Source: Clonostachys chloroleuca
Taxonomy: Eukaryota > Ascomycota > Sordariomycetes > Hypocreales > Bionectriaceae
Reading direction: 5' to 3'
DNA length: 64,000 nt
NCBI GenBank assembly: GCA_037952775.1
Contig: JBANAY010000004.1
Coordinates: forward strand, 6,510,001-6,574,000
Positions 9,533 through 21,685 of the stretch are shown piece after piece (within the stretch, counting starts at the first letter, position 1; every line of letters begins with the position of its first letter). Under the pieces are notes generated by a model. It had not been told where the DNA came from. It searched no databases and saw only the letters and a list, made by a program, of their open reading frames with translations. The position numbers and the translations under genes were made by a program.

Positions 9533-11776
9533 ATGATCTCGGCTAGGCTGGTAGGCACAATTTGGTTCGGCCTTGCCACCGGACGCTCTTTCTGGTCATC
9601 TACTCCGGCTGGCTATGGCTCCCAAATAGCCGATGATTATGTCCTCAAAACCGCATATCCCCTCGGAAATGGCAGGCTTGGAGGTGAGTCGGCCTTGAGT
9701 AGCCTACAGCTGCGATGAAGATGGCCGAATGAGTTGACCTGTGATTAAATATGTATGCCTCTAGCGATGCCCTTTGGGCCTCCGGCATCGGAGAAGGTGC
9801 TCCTCAATGTCGATTCGTCATGGTCTGGAGGCCCGTTTGAGATAGCAGTACGAGAATCAACTTTGTATGTCCTAGGGATAGCGCGCGATCTGCTTACGCT
9901 CCCTCCAGAATTACAGTGGCGGAAATCCACCGGATGACGCCCCCAAGTACTCGGCCCTGCCTGATATTCGTGCAAACATCTTCAAGGCAGGGACGGGACG
10001 TATGAGACCCAGCTTCACTTCCTGCTTTAATTTGAGATGTTTGGAAGTGAACTAAGCCCTAACCAATGTTTCTACGCAGACGTCGACGGGCTGCTGGGCA
10101 ACAACAGTTACTTTGGGTCCTACCACGCGCTAGGCAACCTGACCATTGATTTTGACAGATTTTTCAACTACTCTGGCTACAAAAGAGTGTTGGATCTAAC
10201 CACCAGCACTCATAGGACAGAGTTCACTTCCGACTCTAGCTCTGGGAGAGCCTATGTGAATGTGACGACTTACTGCTCCTACCTGGAACAAGTCTGCATT
10301 TGGTCTGTGTCGAGCAATGATACAATCCCACGATTCAGTGTGGGCTTAGAGAATCGTGTTGTCTCCGATGGGTTGACCAAAGTTGAGTGCGGTGAGGATA
10401 GCCATGTGCGACTCAACGGCTTGACGCAGGAAGGCCCACCTGAAGGCATGAAGTTCGAAGCGGTTGCTCGATTGAGCAAATTGTACGTTGCTACCGTATC
10501 CCCTCTTTCTCCCATCATCAACTTGCAAAATCTGTCCCACCGTCCTCGTGTGTATGGCTAACCATGCGTCGATCTAGACCCTACCTCTGGCGCTTGGATG
10601 GTCAACATATTTGGGACCATTTTGATTATACCCAGGACTTGAACTGGCTGAAAAAAATTGGCTACCCCTTGCTAAGAGGGGTTGGGGAATTCTGGCTTTC
10701 CCAATTGCAGGAAGATCGATTCAGCAGAGACGGATCTCTAGTTGTGAATCCATGCAACAGTCCAGAGCATGGTCCGACAACTTTTGGTTGCGCGCATGAC
10801 CAACAGGAGCTCCACCAAGTCTTTGACAATATTCTGTCTAGCTCGGTCCTTGCCGGGGAGGAAGACATCCATTTCCTCAAATCAGTCGCCTATGCGCTCT
10901 CAAGATTGGACAAGGGGCTGCATTTCACGGAGTGGGGCGGTGTCAAGGAATGGAAGATTCCTGATTCATACGGCTACGACGTCAAGAATACACATCGGCA
11001 CCTGTCACACTTGACTGGATGGTACCCTGGCTATTCCGTATCGTCATATCTAGGAGGTTAATCCACAAACACAACCATCCAAGCTGCCCTTGAGGAAAGT
11101 CTCATCTCCAAAGGCAATGGCACATCAGAGGAGGCAGATCCTGCGTGGGGTAAGGTCTGGCGCTCCGCAGCGTGGGCAAGGCTCAACAACACGGACCAAA
11201 CTTACTTTACCACCTGAAGTATGCTGTCGAGACGAACACGGCGGCGAATGGCCTCAGCATGTACGACAAGAAGCAGCCTCCCTTCCAGATTGATGCCAAT
11301 CAGGGCTATGGGGGGGGGGGGCTGTGCTTAGTATGCTCTCTGTTGACCTCCCGCTGCCACACGACGCGGGCGATGACACCATGAGGACGGTTGTCTTGGG
11401 CCCGGCCATCCCTAAGGCTTGGGCTGGAGGCAGTGTGGGCGGTTTACGGGTTCGTGGAGGAGGGTTAGTTCACTTTGAATGGGATGACGAAGGCATTGTA
11501 ACAAGGGCTACTTTGGAGGGTTCCAAAGCGAGAGTCAGGTTAGTGAATAAGAATGGACATGCTTTAGTCGGCTGAATGGCGGGCACGAGATGGTGGGCTG
11601 GCAAACTAGAGCTGCCAGGACGTCAAAGCTCTCTGTACGCTATTTCGCCCGAAAGCCAAACATATCATTCCTTCACCTGTGGAATGGATAGCATGGTGGT
11701 CAACTCTCCGGGTCGGTTGAGCTCCAAGGGAGGGAGAGAATTTTCTACTACTTACATATTTATGCTTTCTGGATAA
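9533..11776 (+). pseudogene. GH95 alpha-L-fucosidase/galactosidase pseudogene
   Basis: A decayed secreted GH95 enzyme, which would hydrolyse alpha-1,2-linked fucose or galactose from plant glycans. Met 9533 leads to AYPLGNGRLGA, split by an intron at 9684-9764, then MPFGPPASE and [12 protein letters not shown]. Two further clean introns follow. Around 10480-10600 the protein jumps from the N-terminal domain ([13 protein letters not shown]) to the C-terminal catalytic barrel ([14 protein letters not shown]), so roughly 250 residues are missing, with a frame change. Downstream [32 protein letters not shown] and [13 protein letters not shown] are clear GH95 landmarks. They are interrupted by an in-frame TAA near 11058, a frame change near 11210, and another at a 12-G run (about 11310-11321). 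The normal family length is about 800 residues. Confidence 0.85.
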
Positions 11777-12350
11777 ATAAACATCAAAATTTCCCTTTCT
11801 GATACTTCTCCTCTGGAGGATCGGACCGCGTGACGAACGGATGGATGCAGACTGCCAGCATTGGCTGATGCTGCTACGCTCGCCTATGTGGTAGGGCACA
11901 AGCCATGGTTTCATCTCCGGTATTAGTTGACAGAGATGCGCTATATTTGACATGTAGAAGATAGACCGACCGGGCGGTTTTGACCCCTCCAAGAAATCTC
12001 CTCCTCTGCCCCTTTCACTTTTCGTGGCGCCTGTTGCCACGGCCTAGATGCTCGTAACCGACTCTGTTAGCAGCCAGAAGCCCACGACGGCAGATTCCCA
12101 AAGCACCATAGGCTACTTGCATCTACGCCCGAGTAATCATGTAAAGGAGCTCAGTTATTCTGGCAGGCAGGTAAACCAGCCCTGCCCGAGCAATCTGGTA
12201 TTTACTATTCATAGATCCCAAACCCACCGTCCAGCTCGTAAAAGGTAAATACAAGCTACCTGCGGGAGCCAAACGGTGTAGTACGCAGGAAAGAAAACGA
12301 TACGAGGGTTCTTAAATGAGGCATCGGCCTAGCCAAGATAAAAGACTGCC
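11777..12350. other. Intergenic region between convergent genes
   Basis: Downstream of both the GH95 remnant and the lyase gene. Short open frames only; nothing recognised. Confidence 0.5.
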
Positions 12351-13681
12351 TTAGGCTTCAAGGCGATACAACAGCGTACCATGACCGAGCTGGTCATAAC
12401 CGCCGCTCGTGGTTCCGTAATCGCCACCTCCACCCTCAGCTCCATCGCCTTTTCCAACAACGAGGTCGCGATAAGCCTTTGTCCATGAGACATCGCGGCC
12501 TTTTATGGACCCATAATGAGCGACAAAGAGTTCTGCCATGGGCCTGATAGTGCCACGACCACTATCGCTGATCTTAGTCTGCGTCCCATGCACTGCATTG
12601 GTATAGGTGGTGAATGGAACATCTTCGCCGACGTTGTACTTGGAAACATATTCCATTCTGGTAAAAGTCGTCAGCACATGCGCGATTGTTGCCGATCAAT
12701 AATGTATAAGGAGAAATGAAAATGAAAATAAAAGAGAGACAAGGAGAGGAACACATACCCGGCAAGGATTCTATCATCCAAATACCCAAAAAGGTCCTCA
12801 CCCTGGTTGAAACCCTGCTGAGCGATGACACCTAGCAGAGCGAAGTCAAGGGTGGCATGGCCTTGGTCCCTACCAGCTTCCTGGTTCTGGCCTAGCTGCT
12901 TGCCAGTCTTTTCTTCGGTATGAAGAGACCAAATCGCTTTCTCGATAGCTCCATTTCCTGCACCATGCTTGAAGTAGTCCACCGCTTCATTCCAGATGGT
13001 ATGATTATCAGCTAAGACACCGATACTCATCATGCTCGCAATGTTGCAGAGATCCCAGTTTGCCCAGTAGTTCTCAATATGGGCGCCATTATGTGCCGTC
13101 AAGAAGTGTTGATTCTTCACATAAAACACGCGAATAAGCATAGACGCTGTTGCGTCAAGGCCCTTCCATCCAGAATAGGAACGGAGAATCTCGGCCACGT
13201 TCGCAAACTGGTATCCGTAGATGCCTGCGGCCAAGAATTTATCCGAGCTACCCCAAATGTCAGTGAGACTCTCGGTCCAGGCATCGACGATTCGGGCAGC
13301 AGCATCCGCAAAGGTTGAATTATCGGTGACTGCCCAACGTATGGCAAGAGCGTATGCCGACGCGAGATCTCGGTAGAGAAGTACATAATTCTCCGGCCGC
13401 TCTGGAGTCTTGCCTCTGACTAGAATGTCCTGAGGGCTTGGCTTATAGTCGGGATTCGCACGTCGCACGACCTTTCCCCAGCCGACTGACCAGGGTGCCT
13501 TACCAGAATCCACCAGCTTCTTGGCACGCTGGAAGTCTGCATCGGTATGCAAAAGTCCTGGATGATTGAATGCATCAGAGGCCATCGGTGTGGTGGAAAG
13601 CCGAGAGAGTGAGTGAGGCTGGGGGTGCACTGCCAGGGCGCAACCGGCAAGGCCGACAAAGGTCAACCAAGAAGGTTTCAT
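12351..13681 (-). CDS. Secreted PL38 / alginate-lyase-fold polysaccharide lyase
   Basis: A secreted (alpha/alpha)-barrel lyase, expected to cleave uronic-acid polysaccharides such as glucuronan or alginate by beta-elimination. Exons 12759-13681 and 12351-12657 flank a 101-bp intron (12658-12758; GTATGT...CCAG) and join in frame, giving about 409 residues, normal for the family. A signal peptide covers about residues 1-18 (MKPSWLTFVGLAGCALAVHP). The HPGLLHTDADFQRAK opening, the NGAHIENYWANWDLCN block (the Asn/His/Tyr surface of the active site in this fold) and the GRDQGHATLDF block are conserved. The family call rests on the overall pattern; the exact substrate is not determined. It is the only undamaged carbohydrate enzyme beside two dead ones. 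Confidence 0.8.
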
Positions 13682-14936
13682 AATGTCGGCGCAAATGAAG
13701 ATAATGGAAGAAGGTCAAAGAAATCAAAAATATGTCAATGGAAGGAATTGATAGGAGCGAAGGGAAAAGGGACATAGTGATGCAATGCAGAAACAATAAT
13801 GGCGAGGTCATCCGCTCTTATATAGGGTCGAGGAGGTCATTCCGCCCCGACATGCCAGAGGGATGACTCTCCCATCATTCCTGTAACAGGCTAAGGGCAG
13901 GCGCCATTCTCAAACCATCAATCAATCCCAGGCCAATCAGACGACTGCGCCTATATTTGAAGGGCCAATCTTCTTGGCTCGGTGCAAGTCCCGGCAACTA
14001 CCCGCGCAACTCTAGGCACATCTCCCGGCGGCAACCCGAACTAGGGGCTTCTCGATTCCGGGCATTTCCCCGGCAATGACCAAGGATATCTGCTATCTCC
14101 TTCTACCACTAAGAAGAAGAAATCACGCCGCATGTTAAGGAAGCAGCCCTTTTTAAGGCGGGTATTATAGAACCAGGAAAGATAGCTTTATCCGCGTACT
14201 TGGTACACCGAACTCAGCTAAGAAATGACTGTCGCGTTGAATGAGCATATGACGGCCGGCTTGGCGGTCGTCATCGCAAGGCAAGCGAAAGAGCCGGAAG
14301 GCCATACTGACTAGTAGGTATGGTTGGTTCCTACTTCTCAGGCGGTCTTTTGAGTGTTAGTCTGGTTTTTCCACAACAGGGAAAGATATCATTTTCCTGT
14401 TACCAGAAAGAAATTATAATCTATCAGAAACCTAGGATATTTAGTTATATAGGCTTTAGTTGGCTTTCATTTAATTGATTTGAAGGAGTCTTATTTGATA
14501 GAAAAAAAAATCAGTTTTCTTACACTTTATTAAATCTATATTATCTCTCTATATAAGCTTCTATAGAAATTCAAAAGCTTAGGCTAATCCTTAGATATAT
14601 CTATGGTTTCTGATAACTCTGTTGATTGGGGGTTGGCCTGGGTGAGCCGAAAGGGAATAAAAAAACTGAATATCGTAGTTAAATTTCAAATCTATGATAA
14701 CGCGGCCGACTTGATGAAGGTTTACACCATAGATAATGGATTTGTTTAAGTCTGCAACCAGTATAGGGAAACCCCTAACTTCTCCATTCTCAATACTCTA
14801 GCTATTGTTGGACTGGTAGAATGGTGTATAGTAGGAGAGGTGGAACATAAATATCTCAACCCAGCTTCTGGCAGGAATTGAGCCATGCGTCTATGCTCGA
14901 CGGCGATGCCATATAAAGCCGAGTCAAGCCATCTTT
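13682..14936. other. Intergenic region
   Basis: Contains the lyase promoter near 13.7-13.9 kb and a moderately AT-rich part at about 14.4-14.6 kb. No gene, tRNA or repeat was recognised. Confidence 0.5.
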
Positions 14937-16564
14937 TCAGTTGATACTCCAGTCTCCAGTAGCGCGTATATCGAAAGATTGCCCAGAACTTTCTCTCTCC
15001 ACTTCCCCTTCCAATGTCCAGTCCTCATAAACGTAACCCTTAGGCAGGTTCGTGTTCTGGAATGGTTCCCTGTTACTCAGATGCAAAACCGCTCGATCAA
15101 AGTTGTCCCTTGCATATACCTCCGGATTGTGCGCCCATAGCCACTTTCCTTGCAGCATGAATTTCGAGGCATCCTTAGGCTTTTCGGTCTCTTCTGCATG
15201 AAGCGAGCTCCGGACAGCAAGGCCCATACGTTGCAAGAGTGTCACTCGTTGTTTTCTAGCATCATGTCAGAGTTTGTCTTCCATAAGCAAATATTTGAAT
15301 ATACCTCAGAAGTTCATATGCCTTTACTGCGTTGAATATACTTTCGTTACCGCCCGAGTCGCAAGCATTCTGTGATGGAAGCAGAGTCCTCCAGAGCCAT
15401 GGTGCCCCCACTTCCGGACGTAGGGATATAGCTGTGCGCGCTATCCCCGACTTGAACTACGTGTCCGCCTGGAGATGACCATGTCGGCTGCGATTTTCGC
15501 ATACAAAGCTTCCACGCGACAATACGATCCCCTGGTAGTGATTCGAGCATTCCGATGATCAGTGGATCTAGTTTGTCGACAGGCGGGAGCGATTGGAGAA
15601 GCTTTGCCGAAGAGACGAATGACGACCAGGATTCCATAGCCGTTCCTTGGTTGTCCCTTTGAAATATGTTAGTACGACTAAGCTATATTGGAATTGGAAG
15701 ATATCATGCGCCCCTGGGAGTTGATTCCAAGTTTCTTACATCAGGCAAAGTAATTGCGAACGTGACCAGACGCTTGGACAAGATGAGAGCAATATGCATG
15801 TTGTGTCCCGTATAAATCCTGAACTCTCCACGGCCACTCTTCTGCACTCTGTCGAGCAATGTCTGACTCACCCCTTCGCCAAGCGGAATCACTCAGCGGT
15901 AAATGACGTACCCTGTACTCACTGCTCGAGTCTGCTGATACGGTGTGATTTGGAGCCGAGTCCATCGGCGGCTATGACAACATCTGCCGTATAGCGATGT
16001 CCATCAGCTCGGATGGCAAATCCTCTTTTAACATCCAGGTCTTCCCCAAAATTGATGATGTTGATGTCCCAATGAATCGGGATTTCTAGCCTTACGTATT
16101 GGTCGATTAGCACTTGGGCGAGATCAGCACGACCCTGTACCCCGCCAAGGTGTAAGGGAAAGACGGCATGTTTAGCAGCGCCCTTCATATTAAACTCAAA
16201 CTCCAATGGTGGTGCCGCAATGCTACCATCAAGGTTGTGAGAGGTCCTCTGAGCATCGATCGTGATTTTTGCAACCTCCTCCATCATTGTTGGGTATTTG
16301 GGCAAAGCAGCCCAGCCAGAGGGATTGATGAGAATGGCATCGCCTGGAGAACTTGAATTAGTTCAAATATCAAAATTATTCACGGTCCCTTGATAGATAT
16401 ACCAATGGCCGCAACACGTGGTGACTTCTCAAGAACGGTAACATTGTGGCCTTTGCGCCAGCATTCAAGTGCTGTCATCAGCCCTCCGATACCACCACCG
16501 ACACCAAAACATCCAGCCCAGACGTAGGGTAGCGTACGACATGATCGAGAATCGTGGTCTCCAT
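14937..16564 (-). pseudogene. FAD-dependent monooxygenase (salicylate-hydroxylase-like), frameshifted
   Basis: A group A flavin monooxygenase, which would hydroxylate an aromatic or polyketide substrate with NAD(P)H and O2. Met 16564 starts METTILDHVVRYPTSG. The dinucleotide-binding loop (GGGIGGLMTALE) is in a different frame, one base being lost right at that loop. A clean intron (16344-16402) then joins VAAIG to GDAILINPSGW, and AADGLGSKSH gives the central motif. The stretch between that motif and GEFRIYTGHNMH is shortened and does not read in one frame. The FAD-ribityl block GDSAHSYIPTSGSGG is intact. An extra G near 15353 breaks the frame before NESIFNAVKAYE, and a last intron restores the C-terminus ending at 14937. 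With two indels and an internal loss it is most likely a pseudogene; sequencing error in homopolymers is the alternative. Confidence 0.75.
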
Positions 16565-17520
16565 GTTGAAATTTGGTATCTGTAAAATGTTGGGCTTCTC
16601 TGTTGTTGGTTTGATCTTACATTTCTCTGAGTACGAGCGGCCTTTTGTAGTCAGAGACTGAGAGCCAGCTCGACGTGGAACTCTCAATGTGGTCGTGTAG
16701 GTTTGTATTCATGCTGGTACCTTCACATCTAATACTGGGTCTCACTCGCCCCCCTGCATAGTGTAGAAGCCTGCCGGCTAATGGAAATATCCGAAAGCCG
16801 GCAATAATACTGTAAGTTGTGTTAAACAAAGACCGAAACACCGAGACTCTAAGTAGGGCAGCGGCGAGCGGATTGGCGTTAAAGCCCGTCGAGGTCCACA
16901 GCGGAGGACACGACGGCTGAAATACGCAGACCGAGATTTAGTCATTTTATGCAGAAGCATGTCGGGACGGGACTACTCTGATCCCTGGTTAGGGTGGGAT
17001 GTAATAAGAAATACTTAAAAATTTGCAACAGCAACAGTTATAGAATGTTCACGCTCTGAACTCAATACATGAAAACCTGGGCCCAACCCACTTGGTTTCA
17101 AGTCTTTCTTTTCGATTCGCTTCTGATATATTTTAGGCAAAGAAAAAAAAATGAAAGAACCAACCTCTAAACTGTTTGGCTGCTTATTCGCCGGCCATAA
17201 TTGCAAGAACAAGAAAGGCCAGTCCATAGACTACATACATATGCAAGGGGCCAGTCGGAAAAAACAAGATGGTGAAATTCTCTCAGTAAATAAGTAGTAG
17301 TTTTTTATTGAAACCCTACTAGATATCTAAACCAAAATGTACAAAGTAAACTGAATGATCTTGAAAAAAAATTGAATGAATAAACGATATACAAGTAGAG
17401 ATGGATTGTAAGTATTCATTGGAGCCGATGGAGCCTCCTGGTGGTGCCGATGCTGATGAGTTTAGAATCAAAGCGAGTAGCAGTACACGGTGCTGCTAAA
17501 TATCAAGGATAGAATACTCT
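16565..17520. other. Intergenic region
   Basis: About 950 bp with scattered short open frames and A-rich runs. No gene recognised. Confidence 0.5.
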
Positions 17521-18697
17521 CTAGTAGTAAATGCCCAAAGTATGATTGTTTTGCCAGTCTTTCACATCAAACACAAGCATAGACGAAGGGTTTAGCATCC
17601 AGTCGGGTATTTCAAATAGTTGACTCAGGGCAGATTGGCCAGTAGAATCCATATCTGGCAGAAGAGACTGTCCCACCGAGCTGTAAGGAAGCTAGGACTG
17701 TGTACTGAAAGCATCTGCGCCGGCAGTCTCACACTGAGCCGACGTGGCCTTTGAGTTCTCACTGTTATCAGCTTGGCTTTGACTACTTTGCTCTGGTATT
17801 ATGTACGATGATGCGCTAGGGTTATGTGATAGACGAGCTTGTATGAGCTGGTGGAAGAAAGGGTCCTGATAACCGGCTAGGATGTCAGCAATTCCCGTTA
17901 TCTTGGTAAGAACCTCAGGTGCATTTAAGTCATCTCGGTGCCTGGAGATTTCCAGGGCAATTGCCTTCAGGGATTAGCTGATGAATACTTGGCGTTAAAG
18001 GTGATGAATACTATACATGTAAATGTCAAGGATAAAACTGTATAGTTGGTTGCCCATTTAAGATGCCACCTATACGACTCTGAGTCCAGGATTAATTGAA
18101 GTTGTTTCAAGGCAATCTCCATTACAAAATCGACCGTCTTATACAAGGTACCGCTCGAGTCTTTGACCGCTCGTGATAATTCTCGATTGCCGCTGATTTT
18201 ACTAATAGTAGCGCATCCAAGGAAGATGAAGGCATAATTCTTTTGACCACGCAGGCCTGTTCTCTGAAATTAAGATGTATCGTAGCCGTAATCTACCCAA
18301 GTTTAGCACAACTTTCACTATTTTCAAGCCAAGAGTCGAGCAACCTCTGTGGTGCGCATCCCAGTTCTGAAGCCACTCTTCAAACTTGCTCTCCATGTGA
18401 TGCAGACGACGGTGGCCAGTATCTTGCATATCCCCTGCGGCGGTGATCTCGGACAAGAACTCATCTGAAAAACAGTCAGCGGGAGTCAAATTTCTGCCAT
18501 GCACATCACAGACCTCGAACATGGACTTCCTCAACAAGAGAGGCAAATCTCATATTGGGTGGATGAGTCAGTGATTGATGAGTGAAATACTTCAGATCGG
18601 CAGCTGAAACTTGGGGTATTCTACAGGATATAGCAGTTCCAATTGCGACTTCTCTCTCAACAAGACGTCGCGCGAGCCAGACTCTTGCATTCCGCAT
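17521..18697 (-). pseudogene. C-terminal fragment of a fungal transcription factor
   Basis: The fragment matches the C-terminal half of fungal-specific (Zn2Cys6-type) transcription factors. It begins MRNARVWLARRLVEREVAIG, continues with the helical middle-homology-like segment (SLVEEVHVRG, LLLRKSMFEVCDVHG, KFEEWLQNWD) and the FLGCATISKISG stretch in another frame, then RAVKDSSGTLY. The low-complexity Ser/Gln tail ends at 17521. No DNA-binding cluster or N-terminal half lies upstream: the next gene starts within 200 bp. An in-frame TAG lies at 17692-17694, and at least one frame change occurs near 18250. It is best read as a truncated relic; it may once have regulated neighbouring genes. Confidence 0.65.
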
Positions 18698-18867
18698 CGT
18701 TCGGCCCAGCCAATGCCAAGCAGGTATCGCGTGCGGTTAGTGCTTACAGAAGCATCTCTCCAATGCCCCTTAAACTATACGTCTGCGGGGCTCCGTGTAT
18801 ATACTTTTTACTTTCCATTCTTATGCTATGATCTTGAATAAAAGTAGTAAAAGAGGAGGGTTATATA

Positions 18868-20780
18868 TCAAAACATCTTAAACAAACTCGCCGCCGCAAC
18901 AAAGCCTAGCACGACGGCAAGGGTTAACACGCAGACAGATCTAATGTTATATGGAGCGATTCGATCCCCAAAGCGCAGAGAAGAAGAAGTCAAACCATCG
19001 CCAGACACGCCTAATGCAAGAAGCTTACGCTCATGCCCCGCCCAGTACTCAACATCGTTATTCCTATTACCTTCGGTGACGCTCTCCACAGGCGGGATTA
19101 GCATCTGCGGGATTAGCATCTGCGGGATTAGCATCTGCGAGTCAACATCACTATCAGACGGGAATGCGTCCGGGTGCAATTTAAAGACGCTCCCCTCCAG
19201 CTCAGCCTTGACCTTCCTCCATGGCGTATTGTCGACAAAGAAATCGATCAGGATCCGGCACCCCTCGATGGCGGAACGCGCACCGATTATGGGGTCAAAC
19301 GTGCTCAGGTCGCGTGGGCTCGGCTCCCCGTAGCCCTGGGGCATGGAGTCGTAGTGCTTGTGGCGCCACTCGCTCTGGCCGACGTACGTATGGAAGCACA
19401 GCACGTCGCCCCAGTCGCCGTGGGTGCCCGGTTGGAAGTGCATGTAGCCGTTGCCGTCGCGGCTAAGTAGATCCTCCGGGTTGCGCAGGTGACGCTTGGT
19501 GTGGCTGACGGCATATGAGTCTTGGATAATGTGCAGGCAGACGCCCAAGGCGCGGCGACGGATGTCGGTGAGGCGGTAGCTTGGTGTCGAAGCGACGAGG
19601 AGGGTGCGCAGCGAGACTGAGGTCCATTCTGAGCGCGGGAACAGCGACTCCGGGAGGTGCTTGGTCACGCTGTCGTTCTCCGAGACGTCGTCCTGGCCCA
19701 GGGAGAGCCTGTACATGACACCCATCCACATCAGCAGCTTCTCGCGCGTTACCTCAGGCTTCTCGCCCACGGCGCTGCCCATGGAGTGAAGGAATTGCAG
19801 GTCACCAAAGTGGGAGCGCCGCGTCATGGTCCACGGCTCGCCGAACTTGAACTCCTCGAGCCACTCTAACCCCTTTCCGTAGTCTCGGTTATTGTGCTGC
19901 CGGTCATTGAAAAGGAGGCACCGCGGGTCATCGGGCCATATCACCCCGCGGAAGAACTCCCATTGATCGGCGGAGAGGTTATTAGGGATCGTTCCCTTTG
20001 CGAAGGGCGGCTCGAAGTTGGAGTTGATGAAGGCAGCGATGCCGATGCACTCGTGTATTGGAGTCGACTTGAAGACACCCAGTGGGGCTTTGAACCCGAT
20101 TTCAAAGTTGGCTCGGACGGTGTCATTGTCGTCCACTGCGGTTTGATCAGTCGCCGTGGAGATTAAGTCGTTCGTTATACTAGCTTCCTCACGTAGGGTG
20201 ACGCTGACAGTGCCTATACGTGGTGGCTCGTATGTGTTAGACGGCTGAGAAAGTGACAGGCACAAATTGATCTGTCGAAAGATGAAGGAGGCAGAATGGA
20301 GAGGAAACTCACAGCGTAAAGGATGCCCTTTAGCTCCATACCATCCCACGTCAACTAAAATAGCATCGGTTGAGCGAGAGTATTTTACTTTGTTGTTGCT
20401 CCAGGCCAGCTGAGGGCAGTCGAAATCGATTCGAAAGCGTTCTGTCTGGCGGTTCACTCGCACCTCATACTCAACCCAACCCTCTGAGCCTCCGGGCCCT
20501 GTAATAAGTGATGTCAGGCCGATTTGTAGTATGGAAAATGCATGGCCATCGTATACGTACCGGCCTTGTCACTTAAGTGAACCGTCTCCGATGTCCATGC
20601 TTTGATGGTATTAACGGGCTGGCCTATGGGCCACTCTCCCCATTGGCCGATAATCCCAAAGGTGTCCAGTAGAAGATCTCGCTTCGAGTCGTTCTTGATC
20701 GTGATGTAGCAGCCAAAGTCTTGTATTGGGCTAGCCGGATCGACAAGATCGCCTGGCGAAGACGTGTCCTGAGAATCCAT
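18868..20780 (-). CDS. Tail-anchored protein with phospholipase-C/P1-nuclease-like core
   Basis: Three exons (20561-20780, 20313-20498, 18868-20213) join in frame through introns of 62 and 99 bp, giving 583 residues. Residues about 20-150 form a beta-rich domain (FGCYITIKNDSKRDLLL..., WVEYEVRV) that recalls small cytolysin-like or lipocalin-like folds, but I cannot assign it. The core has LGVCLHIIQDSYAVSHTKRH, a His-x3-Asp...His pattern like the zinc-binding helix of the phospholipase C/P1 nuclease fold. Then come a triplicated QMLIP motif from a 15-bp tandem repeat, and a C-terminal hydrophobic helix (about 23 residues, VLTLAVVLGFVAAASLF) with almost no tail, so a tail anchor in an internal membrane is likely. 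Substrate unknown. The gene appears intact. Confidence 0.7.
19092..19136. repeat. 15-bp tandem repeat x3 (coding)
   Basis: GCGGGATTAGCATCT is repeated three times without mismatch inside the last exon of the tail-anchored protein gene, encoding QMLIP three times. Being a multiple of three, copy-number change would keep the frame. Confidence 0.95.
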
Positions 20781-21685
20781 GAGAATAGATAAGAGAGATA
20801 GGGAGAGGGAAATCGCCGTCGCTTCAACCAGCCGTGGTCAAAGGCTCTCTGGTTTACTTGTTTCCTGACCTCTCTCTCAATTCCCGTTCCTGGCGAGCTT
20901 TATAAGATCCTCAACCGTCAGACCCAGCAGTAAATCCTTGTTCGCAAAAACCCCCCCAGCCACATGACGCAACGACTTTCACTTCAGCTGTCAGTTAGTA
21001 GTCGTCTTATCCTAAAATGTACAGCAGCTCGCCGCTCGGGCGGCCCGAAATCAGCTGGGCTGGTCTTTTCATCCACTACTTCTATCATGTCTTGAATCCT
21101 GAGCTAGCTACTAATAATTCTATGTGCTTGCATGCATCATATTGCATGAGCACATTTCAGCTTAGTTTTCATCCCAGTCTAGGCTATCGAATCCTCCCAC
21201 CTGAACTATCTGACTTCTCGGAAACACCCCATGCATGTCTCATCTGCAGGTTGCGGCGAATACATCTGCACTTGTGGTTTCTGGGCTGGACTGTAGCATA
21301 AGTTCCAAGCTCGTAACTGTCCCCCCCGTAGCAAAGGTTTAATGCTACGTCATATACGTGGATTTGGTGATTAGAAGTACTTCTACATGTCCGCTCCTGA
21401 TATGTAACCTTACTCCAGGACTTCATACGGTCTACGCTCATACACTAAATTAGTAAGAGGACTAGCGTACATAGATTCATTATGATACAGAGGCCTGTTA
21501 CTCTCTTTTTGATGTGAATGGCTAAACCTTTACGTGCATTCTTCATACGCAATGTACATGTAGCTAGCTTTATGCCTTGACAACTGAGCTAATTACTTGG
21601 CGTGACCCCCTCCCCCTTTCCTAAGCGATCTGCATAGTCAATAACCCTCGCTCACTAAGTAAGCCTCAGATTGAGCACTATGCAA
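20781..21685. other. Intergenic region
   Basis: Promoter side of the tail-anchored protein gene and terminator side of the secreted-protein gene. No further gene recognised. Confidence 0.5.
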
